A program made the translations under genes and the position numbers. Below the pieces are notes generated by a model. The model worked only from the letters and a program-made list of their open reading frames with translations. It did not search any database and was not told the origin of the DNA. This document shows positions 15,885 through 26,099 of a stretch of 64,000 bases of DNA, piece after piece (within the stretch, counting starts at the first letter, position 1; each line of letters starts with the position of its first letter). The stretch is from the NCBI RefSeq assembly GCF_009737085.1, contig NZ_WOVL01000015.1:1-64000 (forward strand), in the 5' to 3' direction. Origin of the DNA: Paenibacillus sp. NEAU-GSW1 (GTDB lineage: Bacteria; Bacillota; Bacilli; Paenibacillales; Paenibacillaceae).

Positions 15885-17948
15885 ATGCCACTTACTGCCG
15901 ATCAATTCCATTTGGGAGCCTGCTACTATCCGGAGCATTGGGACCCATCCTTGTGGGAAGACGATTTGCGCCGCATGAAGGAGCTTCATTTCTCAGTCAT
16001 TCGGATCGCCGAATTTGCCTGGTCGATATTTGAGCCGGAGGAGGGCGTATTCAGCTTCGAGCTGTTCGACCGTTTTCTCGACGAGGCTGTCAAGCAGGAT
16101 GTGAAAGTCATTCTTGGCACACCAACGGCAACGCCTCCTGCTTGGCTGACGCAAAAATATCCGGAGGTGCTGAACGTCAGCTTCGAGGGCGTAACGCTGC
16201 AGCACGGCTTGCGTCGCCATTACAATTACAGCAGTCCGAAATATCGGGAGCTGTCAGCCCGTATTACGCTTGAAATGGCCAAACATTACTGCGACCATCC
16301 CGCCGTTGTCGGCTGGCAGCTGGACAACGAGTTCAACTGTGAAATCGGCGTCTATTACGCTGATGCCGACCATCTCGCGTTTCGGGAATGGCTCAAAGCG
16401 AAATATGGCACGCTGGAGAAGCTGAATGCCGCTTGGGGCGCCGTTTTTTGGAATCAGACCTACTCCGACTGGGAGCAAGTGTTTCTGCCGCGCCCAACGC
16501 CTGGAGGCTATCAGCCAAATCCGCATCAAGCGCTCGATGAAAAACGATTTATCTCGGACAACACGATTTCCTATGCCAAATTGCAGGCTGACATCTTGCG
16601 CAAGCATGCGCCAAACCAATGGGTAACGACAAACGGCTTGTTCGGTCACTTGGATAATCATCGAATGACAGATGAGCTGCTTGATTTTTTCAGCTATGAT
16701 TCCTATCCGCAATTTTCTTCAATTAGCAGCGATCCGAATGAAAGCAATCCGCTCGCAGATCGCGGCTGGAGCTTGAGCCTGAGTACCGTGCGTTCCATTT
16801 CGCCGAATTTCTGCATTATGGAGCAGCAGTCCGGACCGGGGGGCTGGGTCGGCAAGATGGACATGCCGTCTCCGAAGCCGGGGCAAATGCGCCTCTGGAC
16901 GTATCAATCGATTGCGCACGGCGCAGATATGGTGCTCTTCTTCCGCTGGCGCACCGCAACGTTCGGCAATGAAATTTACTGGCACGGCATTAACGACTAC
17001 CACAATCGTCCGAACCGCCGGGTACGCGAGGCCGGGCGCATCGGAGCCGAGCTGTCGGCTGCTGGCAATGCTATAATCGGCTCCCGATATCAAGCGGAAG
17101 TTGCGATCGTGCGCGATTACGATAATGAATGGGACGGCGAATACGATGTATGGCATGGACCGGGGGGCTGGAAGAGCGGCAGGGAATGGTTCAAGGCGCT
17201 GCAAAGACGCCACATTCCAAGCGATGTTTGCTATATGCAACGAGATACGACAGTAGCGGATCTGCAGCGTTACTCGACGCTTATTTACCCGCACCCGGCC
17301 ATTCTGCGCGATGAAACGGCAGCGCTTCTGGAACAATATGTGCAAGGGGGCGGAACGGTTATTTTTGGCTGCCGAACCGGCTACAAGGATGAGAACGGCC
17401 ATTGCTATATGCGGCCTTTTCCAGGAGCTGCGGCCCAATTGTGCGGTATAACGGTTGAAGAGTTTACGAAAATAAAAGGAAACCGCAAGCCAACGCTTAT
17501 GAAGTGGAACGACGGCGTTGCAGAGCTGACGTCAGCGGAAGATTTCAACGATATTTTGGCGATTGAAAGCGAGTCCGTTGAAATTGTTGCCGAATATGCG
17601 ACCGACTACTATTCGGGCAAACCTGCCGTAACGCGCAACCGTTTCGGCAAAGGTTCGGCATGGTACTTCGGCGCGGTATTTACAGAAGCCGCCGCAGCTC
17701 GCATCATCGGAATGCTCGGCTTAGAGTCGCCGGTTGCTGCTTGGGCGGAATTGCCTCCGTCGGTCGAGCTTGCGATTCGCGAGGGAGAAGCCGGCAAGCT
17801 CGCTTTCCTGCTGAACTATAGTGAAGAACCGGCTTCCATTCACTTAAAGCAGGATAAGACGGATCTGCTGTCCGGCGAAAAATTAAGCGGCGTTACGGAG
17901 CTGGAGCCTTTCGGGGTTGTTGTACTGCAAGTTGAACCGCTGTCCTAA
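15885..17948 (+). CDS. Beta-galactosidase, glycoside hydrolase family 42
   Basis: A 687-residue GH42 enzyme that cleaves terminal beta-D-galactosides. The N-terminal TIM barrel begins with FHLGACYYPEHWD. The acid/base Glu is in WQLDNEFNCE, and the nucleophile Glu is in FCIMEQQSGPGGW. A trimerisation domain follows (roughly 395-600), with a small beta domain at the end. There is no signal peptide, so it acts on imported oligosaccharides such as galactan or arabinogalactan pieces. It lies next to the arabinofuranosidase and opposite an AraC regulator. Confidence 0.95.
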   Translation: MPLTADQFHLGACYYPEHWDPSLWEDDLRRMKELHFSVIRIAEFAWSIFEPEEGVFSFELFDRFLDEAVKQDVKVILGTPTATPPAWLTQKYPEVLNVSFEGVTLQHGLRRHYNYSSPKYRELSARITLEMAKHYCDHPAVVGWQLDNEFNCEIGVYYADADHLAFREWLKAKYGTLEKLNAAWGAVFWNQTYSDWEQVFLPRPTPGGYQPNPHQALDEKRFISDNTISYAKLQADILRKHAPNQWVTTNGLFGHLDNHRMTDELLDFFSYDSYPQFSSISSDPNESNPLADRGWSLSLSTVRSISPNFCIMEQQSGPGGWVGKMDMPSPKPGQMRLWTYQSIAHGADMVLFFRWRTATFGNEIYWHGINDYHNRPNRRVREAGRIGAELSAAGNAIIGSRYQAEVAIVRDYDNEWDGEYDVWHGPGGWKSGREWFKALQRRHIPSDVCYMQRDTTVADLQRYSTLIYPHPAILRDETAALLEQYVQGGGTVIFGCRTGYKDENGHCYMRPFPGAAAQLCGITVEEFTKIKGNRKPTLMKWNDGVAELTSAEDFNDILAIESESVEIVAEYATDYYSGKPAVTRNRFGKGSAWYFGAVFTEAAAARIIGMLGLESPVAAWAELPPSVELAIREGEAGKLAFLLNYSEEPASIHLKQDKTDLLSGEKLSGVTELEPFGVVVLQVEPLS

Positions 17949-17963
17949 CGGATGAACGCAGCA

Positions 17964-18018
17964 AGAAAGAGCGTCCCGATCGTCATTGTCAATGACGGAC
18001 GGGACGCTCTTTCTTTAT
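17964..18018 (+). terminator. Terminator after the GH42 gene
   Basis: A perfect 15-base stem (AGAAAGAGCGTCCCG and complement) enclosing a second perfect CGTCATTG/CAATGACG hairpin, then TTATAA. It can work on both strands and may also serve the minus-strand gene ending at 18166. Confidence 0.85.
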
Positions 18019-18165
18019 AACAAATGATGCGTTTGATTGTCGGGCTGCAGCTTCGGCTGATCAAGCAGAAGGCCGTTCGGCTCCCTGCCTGCCAATGGAA
18101 AAGATCGCCGCTGTCTGCGGCATACGTATGCGAACCGATTGGATCGCGAAACAATGGTGCCGCGG

Positions 18166-18447
18166 TCACGCTTCTGCCGCCTCCTCTGCGTGCCATCGCC
18201 GGTCATTTGCGTTCGGGCAGCTGCGATTGCGGTATTTCGCCGCGACTCGGACGATACAGCCGCAAACGAGGCAAGTCGTCCCGTCCATCAATTTCGGACA
18301 GGCGCTGCACTCGCTAAGCCGCGCTTCATATACATCATCCGAAACGCTAACCGGATATTGGAACATCGGAGCAGCCAGTATGCGCTGAATTTGCTCCTCT
18401 GTCACTTTATAGCTGTCGCTGCAGCCTTTGCAGCCTCGATTTTTCAT
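18166..18447 (-). CDS. Small Cys-rich protein, DUF6171-like
   Basis: A 93-residue protein with NRGCKGCSDSY at the N-terminus, CSACPKLMDGTTCLVCGCIV in the middle and NRSCPNANDRRW near the end: eight cysteines arranged like paired zinc knuckles. I associate this with DUF6171, which is uncharacterised. It starts 7 bases after the arabinofuranosidase stop, so it is probably co-transcribed, although the ribosome site is weak. Confidence 0.65.
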   Translation of the reverse strand: MKNRGCKGCSDSYKVTEEQIQRILAAPMFQYPVSVSDDVYEARLSECSACPKLMDGTTCLVCGCIVRVAAKYRNRSCPNANDRRWHAEEAAEA

Positions 18448-18454
18448 CTGAGGC

Positions 18455-19945
18455 TTAAGCTTCTACAATCTCAAGCACTGTGACCGACATCGGCGAAAGC
18501 TTCACCGAAAGCGTTCCGCCCTGTACAGTGAAGGCGCTGAATGGTTTCGGCTGAACGCTGTTTGGCGACTCGAAGCTGTTATGCGCGTCAAGCTGATCCG
18601 CTGTAAGCTCTGTGCCAAGCACTTTGAAGCTGCCGCCAGATAGTCCGCGAAGTTCGACGCTGACGTCCGCTCCGTTCTGATGATGAAGATTGCACAAACT
18701 TACGTGAAGCTTGCCTTCGCTGTCGCGGGAGGCCGATACGGACAGCTGATCGATTTGCTCGCCGTTCAATTCATAAAGGTCGCTTTCATAGTTCGTTTGC
18801 ACAAGCGTCGCGTCCTGATGCACTTTGTACATGTCGAGGACATGATACGTAGGCGTCAGAATCATTTTCTCGCCTTCCGTCAGGATGACCGATTGCAGCA
18901 CGTTGACGATTTGCGCGAGGTTCGCCATTACGACACGGTCGCTATGCTCGTGGAAAATGTTCAAATTGATGCCGGCTACCAGCGCATCGCGAATCGTATT
19001 TTGCTGATATAGAAATCCTGGATTTGTGCCTGGCTCCACATCGTACCAAGTGCCCCACTCATCGATAATCATACCGACGCGCTTGTCCGGATCGTACTTA
19101 TCCATAATAGCGGAATGTTTCGTAATGAGCTCTTCCATGCGAAGCGTATTTTTGAGCGTGGAGAACCACTTGCTGTCGTCAAAGCCCAACGCTGGGCCTT
19201 TATCTTCCCAGCTGCCAGGGAATGTGTAGTTGTGAAGGCTGATTGCGTCCATATGTTTATGAGCAATGCTCATGACGACATCCATCCAATTGTAATCGTC
19301 GACGTTCGGACCGCATGCGATTTTATAAATTTTGTTGTCGCCATAGTTGCGGACAAACGTTTGATATTGACGGTAGAGATCCGCATAAAACTCAGGACGC
19401 ATGTTGCCGCCGCAGCCCCAATTCTCGTTGCCTACGCCGAAATATTTCAGCTTCCACGGCTTCTCGCGGCCGTTTTCTTTACGCAAGTCGGCCATTGGAG
19501 ATACGCCGTCGAATGTCAAATATTCCACCCATTCCGACATTTCTTGAACGGTTCCGCTGCCAACATTGCCGGAAATATAAGGTTCGCAGCCTAGCAGCTC
19601 GCAAAGCAGCATAAATTCATGTGTGCCGAAATGGTTGTTCTCCAGCACGCCGCCCCAGTGCGTGTTAATCATCCGCTTGCGTCCTTCACGCGGACCGATG
19701 CCGTCTTTCCAGTGATACTCGTCTGCGAAACAGCCTCCCGGCCAGCGAAGAACCGGAATTTGCAGGTTTCGAAGCGCTTCCACGACATCGTTGCGAATGC
19801 CTTGCGTGTTTGGAATAACCGAATCCTCGCCTACCCAGAAACCCTCGTAAATACAGCGTCCCAAATGCTCAGAGAAATGACCGTAAATGTTGCGATTGAT
19901 TTTAGATTTTGCGATGTCCGCATTAATTGTCACTTTATTGGCCAC
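18455..19945 (-). CDS. abfA: Alpha-L-arabinofuranosidase, glycoside hydrolase family 51
   Basis: A 496-residue GH51 enzyme that removes terminal alpha-L-arabinofuranosyl groups from arabinan and arabinoxylan oligosaccharides. [17 protein letters not shown] is the family N-terminus. The acid/base Glu is in [11 protein letters not shown] and the nucleophile is in [10 protein letters not shown]. It is cytoplasmic (no signal peptide). The GTG at 19945 follows GGAGG at 8 bases; the TTG at 19960 overlaps that ribosome site. It pairs functionally with the GH42 gene for pectin or arabinogalactan breakdown. Confidence 0.95.
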   Translation of the reverse strand: MANKVTINADIAKSKINRNIYGHFSEHLGRCIYEGFWVGEDSVIPNTQGIRNDVVEALRNLQIPVLRWPGGCFADEYHWKDGIGPREGRKRMINTHWGGVLENNHFGTHEFMLLCELLGCEPYISGNVGSGTVQEMSEWVEYLTFDGVSPMADLRKENGREKPWKLKYFGVGNENWGCGGNMRPEFYADLYRQYQTFVRNYGDNKIYKIACGPNVDDYNWMDVVMSIAHKHMDAISLHNYTFPGSWEDKGPALGFDDSKWFSTLKNTLRMEELITKHSAIMDKYDPDKRVGMIIDEWGTWYDVEPGTNPGFLYQQNTIRDALVAGINLNIFHEHSDRVVMANLAQIVNVLQSVILTEGEKMILTPTYHVLDMYKVHQDATLVQTNYESDLYELNGEQIDQLSVSASRDSEGKLHVSLCNLHHQNGADVSVELRGLSGGSFKVLGTELTADQLDAHNSFESPNSVQPKPFSAFTVQGGTLSVKLSPMSVTVLEIVEA

Positions 19946-20115
19946 AATGGAGTCCTCCAAACGAATATGTTGAATTTATAATATCATTAATCAGTAATCA
20001 ATAATATTAATTTAGTTTTATCATAACGAATCCGGGCGGCAGAATCAACCTTTAAATCGGCTGCAAGCCGAATGCTCCGTTTGGCATCAACCTTATCAAA
20101 ATAACTAAAGTGCAT

Positions 20116-20182
20116 AAAAAAGAAGCCTTCACCTTTTTCGAATAGGCTTTCAGCCAGCCATTCGAAAAAAGAGAGGCTTCTT
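20116..20182 (-). terminator. Terminator after the ABC exporter operon
   Basis: A long two-part stem on the minus strand: AAGAAGCCT with AGGCTTCTT and TTTTTTCGAAT with ATTCGAAAAA, around a GGCT/AGCC hairpin, then a T-run. It lies just after the stop at 20194. Confidence 0.85.
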
Positions 20183-20193
20183 ATACAGTTTCA

Positions 20194-22089
20194 CTACACC
20201 GCATTCGTATCCGCTTGGATTGACTTTCCTGTAAACTGGCTGTTATAGAGGTCGGCGTAGAAGCCATGACGGGAAAGCAGCTCCGTGTGTGTGCCTTGCT
20301 CGATAATCGTCCCTTTATCCATGACAAGAATAAGATCGGCATCGCGAATTGTGGAGAGCCGATGGGCGATTACAAAGCTCGTTCGGCCCTGCATCAGATC
20401 ATTCATCGCTTTTTGAATATAAACTTCGGTACGCGTATCGACGCTGCTCGTCGCTTCGTCGAGGATGAGAATAGACGGATCGGCCAGTATCGCCCGGGCA
20501 ATCGTCAACAACTGCTTCTGCCCTTGCGAAATGTTCGACGCCTCCTCGTTCAGAATGGTATCGTAGCCGTCTGGAAGCGTGCGGATGAAATGGTCTGCAT
20601 GCGCCGCTTTCGCAGCCTCCACAATTTCCTCCTCGCTGGCGCCTTCCCGTCCGTAGCCGATATTGTCGCGAATCGTGCCGTTAAATAACCATGTATCCTG
20701 AAGCACCATGCCGAACATGCGGCGCAAGCCGCTTCTTTGCATCGCGGTAATCGGCACGCCGTCAATCGCAATTTGTCCATCCTGCAGCTCATAGAACCTC
20801 ATCAGCAAATTGATGAGCGTCGTTTTCCCTGCCCCTGTCGGACCGACAATCGCCACGGTTTGCCCAGACTTCACATCGATATTCATATTATCAATAAGCG
20901 CTTTCTCCGGGCTGTAGCCGAATTTGACCCGTTCAAACCGCACATTCCCCTTCGGCGCGGCAATCGTCTTCGCATCGCTCGCTTCCGGCTCCTCTTCCTC
21001 CTCGTCCAGCAGCTCAAACACCCTTTCAGCCGAAGCAATCGTCGACTGAATAACGTTCGAGATCGTTGCGAGCTGCGTAATCGGCATTGTGAACTGTCTC
21101 GTATATGTGATAAAAGCCAAAATATCGCCGAGCTCAATCGCCCGTTTCGTCACTAGAACACCGCCGACAATGCTGACAAAAACGTAACCGATATTGCCGA
21201 TCAAGGTCATAATCGGCATAATAATTCCCGAAACAAACTGCGCGCGCCAGCCCGACTCATAAAGCTTTTCATTCATTTCGTTGAACTGCTCGAGCGATTT
21301 CCGCTCATGCCCGAATGCTTTAACGATTTTATGGCCGGTGTACATTTCCTCGACATGGCCGTTCAGCTTGCCAAGCTCCGCTTGCTGCCGGACAAACTGC
21401 ACTTGCGATTTTTTGGCGATAACGCCTGCGGCGACGAGGCTGACCGGAATGGTTAGAAACACGATCAACGTCATTAGCGGACTTATGGTCAGCATCATGA
21501 TGATTACGCCAACGAGAGTAATAAACGAAGTAATAAATTGGGTCAAGCTTTGCTGCAGCGTCGTGCTTATATTGTCCACATCATTCACGACGCGGCTTAA
21601 TATTTCCCCGTTTGTCCGCGAGTCGTAAAACTTCAACGGCAGGCGCGCGAACTTCTCGTTCACCTGCTTGCGCAAATCATAGACGGTACGCTGGGCGACT
21701 CCAGCCATCATATATTGCTGCAAATAGCTGAACAATGAACTGATGACATAGAGCGCCGCCAGTTTGATCAGAATGATGTTAACGACGTCAAAATCGATTT
21801 TTGCGCCGATCAGCCCCTTGGACAGCTCCGTCACTGCCTTGCCTGTTACATCAGGACTGTAAATGCTGAATAAGGTGCTCAGCGCCGCAGCCAGTACGAC
21901 AAATACCAGCTTGAAGCGATGCGGCTTCAAATACGCGATAAGCCGTACAAGCGTCTGGCGAAAGTTTTTCGCCTTTTGCACCGGCATGCCCATGCCGCCA
22001 AACCCCGGAGGCCCCATGCCAGGCCCGCGCATCGGACCGCCAGGCGCTGGGCGGCCGGTTCCTCCGCCCGATCGTGTATGCTCGCTCAT
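20194..22089 (-). CDS. Heterodimeric ABC exporter subunit with canonical ATPase site (YheH-like)
   Basis: A 631-residue half transporter: six-helix membrane domain (about 50-335), then an ATPase domain with Walker A GPTGAGKTT, signature NISQGQKQL and Walker B ILILDEATSSVD carrying the catalytic Glu. The first 45 residues are a Gly/Pro/Met-rich tail (GPMRGPGMGPPGFGGMGMP), absent from most homologues. It overlaps the partner gene by 4 bases (ATGA). Such heterodimers export drugs or lipids; the substrate is unknown. Confidence 0.9.
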   Translation of the reverse strand: MSEHTRSGGGTGRPAPGGPMRGPGMGPPGFGGMGMPVQKAKNFRQTLVRLIAYLKPHRFKLVFVVLAAALSTLFSIYSPDVTGKAVTELSKGLIGAKIDFDVVNIILIKLAALYVISSLFSYLQQYMMAGVAQRTVYDLRKQVNEKFARLPLKFYDSRTNGEILSRVVNDVDNISTTLQQSLTQFITSFITLVGVIIMMLTISPLMTLIVFLTIPVSLVAAGVIAKKSQVQFVRQQAELGKLNGHVEEMYTGHKIVKAFGHERKSLEQFNEMNEKLYESGWRAQFVSGIIMPIMTLIGNIGYVFVSIVGGVLVTKRAIELGDILAFITYTRQFTMPITQLATISNVIQSTIASAERVFELLDEEEEEPEASDAKTIAAPKGNVRFERVKFGYSPEKALIDNMNIDVKSGQTVAIVGPTGAGKTTLINLLMRFYELQDGQIAIDGVPITAMQRSGLRRMFGMVLQDTWLFNGTIRDNIGYGREGASEEEIVEAAKAAHADHFIRTLPDGYDTILNEEASNISQGQKQLLTIARAILADPSILILDEATSSVDTRTEVYIQKAMNDLMQGRTSFVIAHRLSTIRDADLILVMDKGTIIEQGTHTELLSRHGFYADLYNSQFTGKSIQADTNAV

Positions 22090-23813
22090 GCAATCTCCTC
22101 CTCTGACAGCTGCGAAGCTACGATTTCGCGGTAAACCTCGGATGTATCCAGCAGCTCGCGATGGCTCCCGATGCCAGCGATTCGGCCATCCTCCAATACA
22201 ATGATACGATCCGCATCCATAACGGTACTGACACGCTGCGCGACGATCAATACCGTCGCTTCGGAAATCTCCGAACGGAGTGCCGCCCGCAGCTTCGCGT
22301 CGGTCTTGAAATCAAGCGCCGAGAAACTGTCGTCGAACAAATAAATCTCAGGCCGGCGCACGAGCGCGCGCGCAATGGAAAGCCGTTGCTTCTGCCCTCC
22401 CGATACGTTGCTGCCGCCCTGCGCAATGACCGCGGCGTAACCGTTCTCCATCCCTGCGATAAACTCCGTCGCTTGCGCAATTTCGGCTGCCTGACGAACC
22501 TCTTCGTCCGTTGCATTTTCCTTGCCAAATCGAATATTGTCCGATACTGTGCCCGTAAAAAGAACCGCCTTTTGCGGCACGAAGCCGATTCGCGAACGCA
22601 GACTGTGCTGCGACATCTCCTTCACATCGATGCCATCGACAAGCACTTGTCCTTTTTCCGCATCATAGAAACGCGGAATAAGACTGACGAGTGTTGACTT
22701 TCCAGATCCGGTTCCTCCTATAATCGCCGTCACCTCTCCCGGTCCGGCGCTGAATGAAATGCCGGAAATAGCCGGCTCCTCTGCACCCGGGTAGCTGAAC
22801 GACACGTCGACGAATTCGACGTAGCCTTGCTTGGCACTCGCCTCGACTGCACCCGGACGATCTGTCAAGCTAGGCTCAAGCTCCAGCACTTCATTAATGC
22901 GGGCCGCAGACGCTTGAGCGCGCGGAACCATGACGAGCAGCATCGAGAGCATGAGCAGGGAAAACATAATTTGCATCGCATATTGGATAAAAGCCATTAA
23001 CGAGCCGATCTCCATGTCGCCGCTGTCAATCCGCAATCCACCAAACGCCAGTATGGCAATTGTCGCGAGATTCATCACAAGCATCATTAAAGGCATCATA
23101 ACCGCCATTATTTTATTTACTTTGACTGCCGTTTCCGTTACATCAGCATTAGCCGCGTCGAAGCGGCGATTCTCATGGTCGATCCGGTTAAACGAACGAA
23201 TAACTCGAATGCCGGTTAAGCTTTCGCGGAGCACGAGATTAAGCCTGTCGATCTTCTTCTGCATTGCTTTGAAAAGCGGTGTCGCCCGGCCGACAACAAG
23301 AAGAATCGCGCCGGCAAGCACGGGAAGCACAACGACCAGCACAAGCGAAAGCTTGGCGTCCTTCGAAACGGCCATAATAATGCCGCCAATGCACATCATC
23401 GGCGCCATAATCATCATTCGCATCATCATGATAAGCACTTGCTGAACTTGCGTAATATCATTAGTCGTGCGTGTAATGAGCGAAGCCGTACCGAGCTTAT
23501 CGAATTCCTGAAGCGAGTAATGCTCAACCTGTGTAAAAACATTGCGGCGTAAAAGCTTGCCAAAGCCTGACGCCGCTTTTGCCGAGAAATAGCTGGCTAC
23601 AATAGAACAGGCACCGCCGGCTGCCGCAATAAGCAGCATAATTCCGCCGACCTTCCATATGTACGGCGTGTCGCCTTTCGTAACACCAATGTCAACAATA
23701 TCCGCCATCAGCGTCGGCAAATATAAATCAGCCAGTGTTTGCAAGAACACAAAAAACAATACGAATGCGACAAAAAGACGGTACGGCTTCAAAAAACGGA
23801 ACAGCTTTAACAC
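22086..23813 (-). CDS. Heterodimeric ABC exporter subunit with degenerate ATPase site (YheI-like)
   Basis: A 575-residue half transporter: membrane domain over residues 1-300, ATPase domain after that. Walker A is GGTGSGKST, the signature is NVSGGQKQRLSIARA, and Walker B reads IYLFDDSFSALD with Asp where the catalytic Glu should be. That asymmetry with its partner is the hallmark of TM287/288- or LmrCD-type heterodimers. It starts with GTG after GGTGGAG. No MarR-type regulator, common beside such pairs, is found upstream. Confidence 0.9.
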   Translation of the reverse strand: MLKLFRFLKPYRLFVAFVLFFVFLQTLADLYLPTLMADIVDIGVTKGDTPYIWKVGGIMLLIAAAGGACSIVASYFSAKAASGFGKLLRRNVFTQVEHYSLQEFDKLGTASLITRTTNDITQVQQVLIMMMRMMIMAPMMCIGGIIMAVSKDAKLSLVLVVVLPVLAGAILLVVGRATPLFKAMQKKIDRLNLVLRESLTGIRVIRSFNRIDHENRRFDAANADVTETAVKVNKIMAVMMPLMMLVMNLATIAILAFGGLRIDSGDMEIGSLMAFIQYAMQIMFSLLMLSMLLVMVPRAQASAARINEVLELEPSLTDRPGAVEASAKQGYVEFVDVSFSYPGAEEPAISGISFSAGPGEVTAIIGGTGSGKSTLVSLIPRFYDAEKGQVLVDGIDVKEMSQHSLRSRIGFVPQKAVLFTGTVSDNIRFGKENATDEEVRQAAEIAQATEFIAGMENGYAAVIAQGGSNVSGGQKQRLSIARALVRRPEIYLFDDSFSALDFKTDAKLRAALRSEISEATVLIVAQRVSTVMDADRIIVLEDGRIAGIGSHRELLDTSEVYREIVASQLSEEEIA

Positions 23814-24110
23814 GGCATCATCTCCACCTATTTTAATTCATTTAACCTTAATTAATTTAGTTCTAAAACAATGAGCAATCTGATTATAATTGTCCGCATT
23901 TCTCGAGTCAACGCAAAATGAGATTAATAAGTTGCTTTCATGAGTGAATTCTCATTTAAATCTCATAAAGCAGAAAATGGCTATGTAAACGTAGTTATTT
24001 TCTCTAATTGTGCCAATTTGCCCATTTTTGAATGTGGTATAGTAGATTTTGTCGAGATGAACCTCAAATTCGAAATGAATAATAAGAATGCGAAAGGACA
24101 CCTTACATCT

Positions 24111-24596
24111 ATGAAAAACACTAAATCCTTCAATAATATAATGAAACTGACGTTATGCGCTGCAATCGGCATTTCCGCATTTGCTTTTGGCTTCTCCGCG
24201 AACAAAGCGGAAGCGGCAACACCCGAGACTCTTGAATTGATCAGCAACGGCAAAGACTTTATTGGAACGCCTTATAAATACGGCGCTCCCGCAGGCGTTA
24301 CATATGCTTTCGACTGTTCTTCCTTCACGCAATACATGTTCAACGGTTTGGACGTTGACTTGCCGCGCTCCAGCAGCGCGCAAGCTAAGGTCGGCGTCAA
24401 AGTTCCAAAGACGGAGCTTAGCGTAGGCGATCTTGTTTTCTTTAAAACAAACGGCACCTCGATCAGCCATGTTGCCATTTACGCGGGCTCGAGCAAAATT
24501 TTGCACAGCTCCAGCAGCAAAGGCGTTACGATCTCCAACATGGACAGCGCCTACTGGAAAAAATATTACGTGACGGCACGGCGCGTCTTTAATTAA
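24111..24596 (+). CDS. Secreted NlpC/P60 peptidoglycan endopeptidase
   Basis: A 161-residue protein with a signal peptide (LTLCAAIGISAFAFGFSANK, cut probably after AEA) and a single NlpC/P60 domain. The catalytic Cys is in YAFDCSSFTQY and the His in ISHVAIYAG; a third polar residue follows near ILHSS. Such enzymes cut the gamma-D-Glu to diaminopimelate bond in the wall. The ATG at 24111 is chosen because it starts the signal peptide; the frame is open from 23940, without a family match. GAAAGGA lies upstream. There are no wall-binding repeats. Confidence 0.88.
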   Translation: MKNTKSFNNIMKLTLCAAIGISAFAFGFSANKAEAATPETLELISNGKDFIGTPYKYGAPAGVTYAFDCSSFTQYMFNGLDVDLPRSSSAQAKVGVKVPKTELSVGDLVFFKTNGTSISHVAIYAGSSKILHSSSSKGVTISNMDSAYWKKYYVTARRVFN

Positions 24597-24856
24597 AGAT
24601 TACCAAATAATGGGCAGCTCCATTCATGGGGTTGCCCTTATTATGTTGCAGTGCTCCGTCTCGCCTCCAGCGAACCTATTCGCAATATACGGAAGCAAAT
24701 TTCGCTGTCCAGCTTCTTAACTCGGCGTTTCCCCCGATTAACGAGCCTAGCTTCGCTTTCCAGGAACACTAGTTCGCTATTAACGCAAAAGAATTCGCTA
24801 TTGTCCGGATTCAGCTCAACAAATCAAAGTCGAACGAACGCGCGCACCCGACATAA
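24597..24856. repeat. Intergenic stretch with GCGAA/TTCGC palindromes
   Basis: No gene is visible between the NlpC/P60 stop and the pyrophosphatase terminator. A weak hairpin (GGGCAGCTCC with GGGGTTGCCC, about 24611-24638) may end the NlpC/P60 transcript. From 24668 to 24707 a nested palindrome (CAGCGAA, TTCGC, gAAGCAAA, TTTCGCTG) appears, followed to about 24802 by decayed copies of the same motif (TTCGCTATT, GAATTCGCTATT). Confidence 0.55.
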
Positions 24857-24897
24857 TAAAAGCCCTCTCGCTTCATTAATAAGATGCGGAGGGCTTT
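24857..24897 (-). terminator. Terminator after ppaC
   Basis: AAAGCCCTC pairs with GAGGGCTTT on the minus strand around a 20-base loop, and TTTTATT follows. It lies directly past the stop at 24908. Confidence 0.8.
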
Positions 24898-24907
24898 CAC
24901 TTTACTT

Positions 24908-25840
24908 TTACAGGCTGCTCAACGTTTCAGTCAGAACAGGCACGATTTGCGATTTGCGCGATACAACGCCTTTCAAAACCGCTTTGTTGTCAACAAGCGT
25001 TACGTTGTAAGCTTTTTCTACTGCTTCTGTTTTGCTGCCAAGCGTCAGAGCAACGGAATCGCTGTTCAGGATATCCGTTACGACAAACACAAACAGGTCA
25101 AGGCCTTTAGCTGCGATAATGCCGTTCAGCGCTTGCTCCAGTTCAGCTTGGCGAACGAGCACGTCGTTCACGTCAATTGCGTTTACTTGCGCGATTTCAA
25201 CTTTGCAGCTGCCCATTTGGAACTCTTTCGCGTCGAGGGAAATAAGCTGCTCGATTGTTTTGTCGCTCAGGTTAGCGCCTGCTTTCAGCATTTCCAGACC
25301 GTAAACGTCAGCGTCAACGCCAGCGATCGCTGCAAGCTCTTTAGCTGCTGCAACGTCTTGCTCTGTGCAAGTCGGCGATTTGAACAGCAAGGAATCGGAA
25401 ATGATTGCGGAAAGCATCAGGCCGGCCATTTCTTTGCCGATCGCTACGCCGTTTTCTTTGTACATTTTATTAAGAATCGTTGCTGTGCAGCCAACCGGCT
25501 CAGCACGGAAGTATAGCGGGCCGGCCGTCTCGAAATTAGCGATACGGTGGTGGTCGATAACTTCGGCAACGCGAACTTTTTCGATATCGGAAACGCTTTG
25601 CTGACGCTCGTTGTGGTCAACGAGAATAACTTGATTTACCTCGTTTGCAACCGTCTCAACAAGACGCGGCGCAGCCGTATTAAAGTAATCGAGCGCATAT
25701 TGCGTTTCGCCGTTAACTTCGCCAAGTCGAACCGGTTCAACGTCAAAGCCCAATTTTGTTTTCAAATCCGCGTAGGCGATCGCAGAACAGATTGTATCTG
25801 TGTCCGGATTTTTATGCCCGAAAATCAACGTTTTTTCCAT
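24908..25840 (-). CDS. ppaC: Manganese-dependent inorganic pyrophosphatase (family II)
   Basis: A 310-residue DHH-superfamily enzyme that hydrolyses pyrophosphate to phosphate and drives biosynthetic reactions. Metal ligands are in [19 protein letters not shown] and [10 protein letters not shown]. The C-terminal DHHA2 domain has [10 protein letters not shown], with the substrate-binding Ser-Arg-Lys. Length and motifs are canonical with no CBS insertion, so it is not the adenine-nucleotide-regulated form. AAGGAG lies close upstream. Confidence 0.97.
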   Translation of the reverse strand: MEKTLIFGHKNPDTDTICSAIAYADLKTKLGFDVEPVRLGEVNGETQYALDYFNTAAPRLVETVANEVNQVILVDHNERQQSVSDIEKVRVAEVIDHHRIANFETAGPLYFRAEPVGCTATILNKMYKENGVAIGKEMAGLMLSAIISDSLLFKSPTCTEQDVAAAKELAAIAGVDADVYGLEMLKAGANLSDKTIEQLISLDAKEFQMGSCKVEIAQVNAIDVNDVLVRQAELEQALNGIIAAKGLDLFVFVVTDILNSDSVALTLGSKTEAVEKAYNVTLVDNKAVLKGVVSRKSQIVPVLTETLSSL

Positions 25841-25995
25841 CGTGTATTCTCCTTATAACTCATATATTGGCGGGAATCCGTTCGAACGAGTCTCGTTCGC
25901 GTAAAGCTCAGCCTTCATTATAGCGTATAATTAAATTTATTCCTATTCCATTACAGAGAATAGTGTTAAATGTTAGTGAAAATGCCGCTCCAGCC

Positions 25996-26025
25996 TTGCC
26001 TAATCCGCATTTTAGATGGTATAGT
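25996..26025 (+). promoter_or_regulatory. Candidate SigA promoter of the HAD phosphatase gene
   Basis: TTGCCT (25996-26001), an 18-base spacer and TATAGT (26020-26025), with TGG directly before the -10 giving an extended -10 (TGnTATAGT). It lies about 75 bases upstream of the start codon. Confidence 0.5.
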
Positions 26026-26099
26026 ACGACAAAACAAGCATGTGCGGCACAAAACTTTTTGGAGATTTGCAGCACTTGAACAGAACAGGAGATTTCAAG

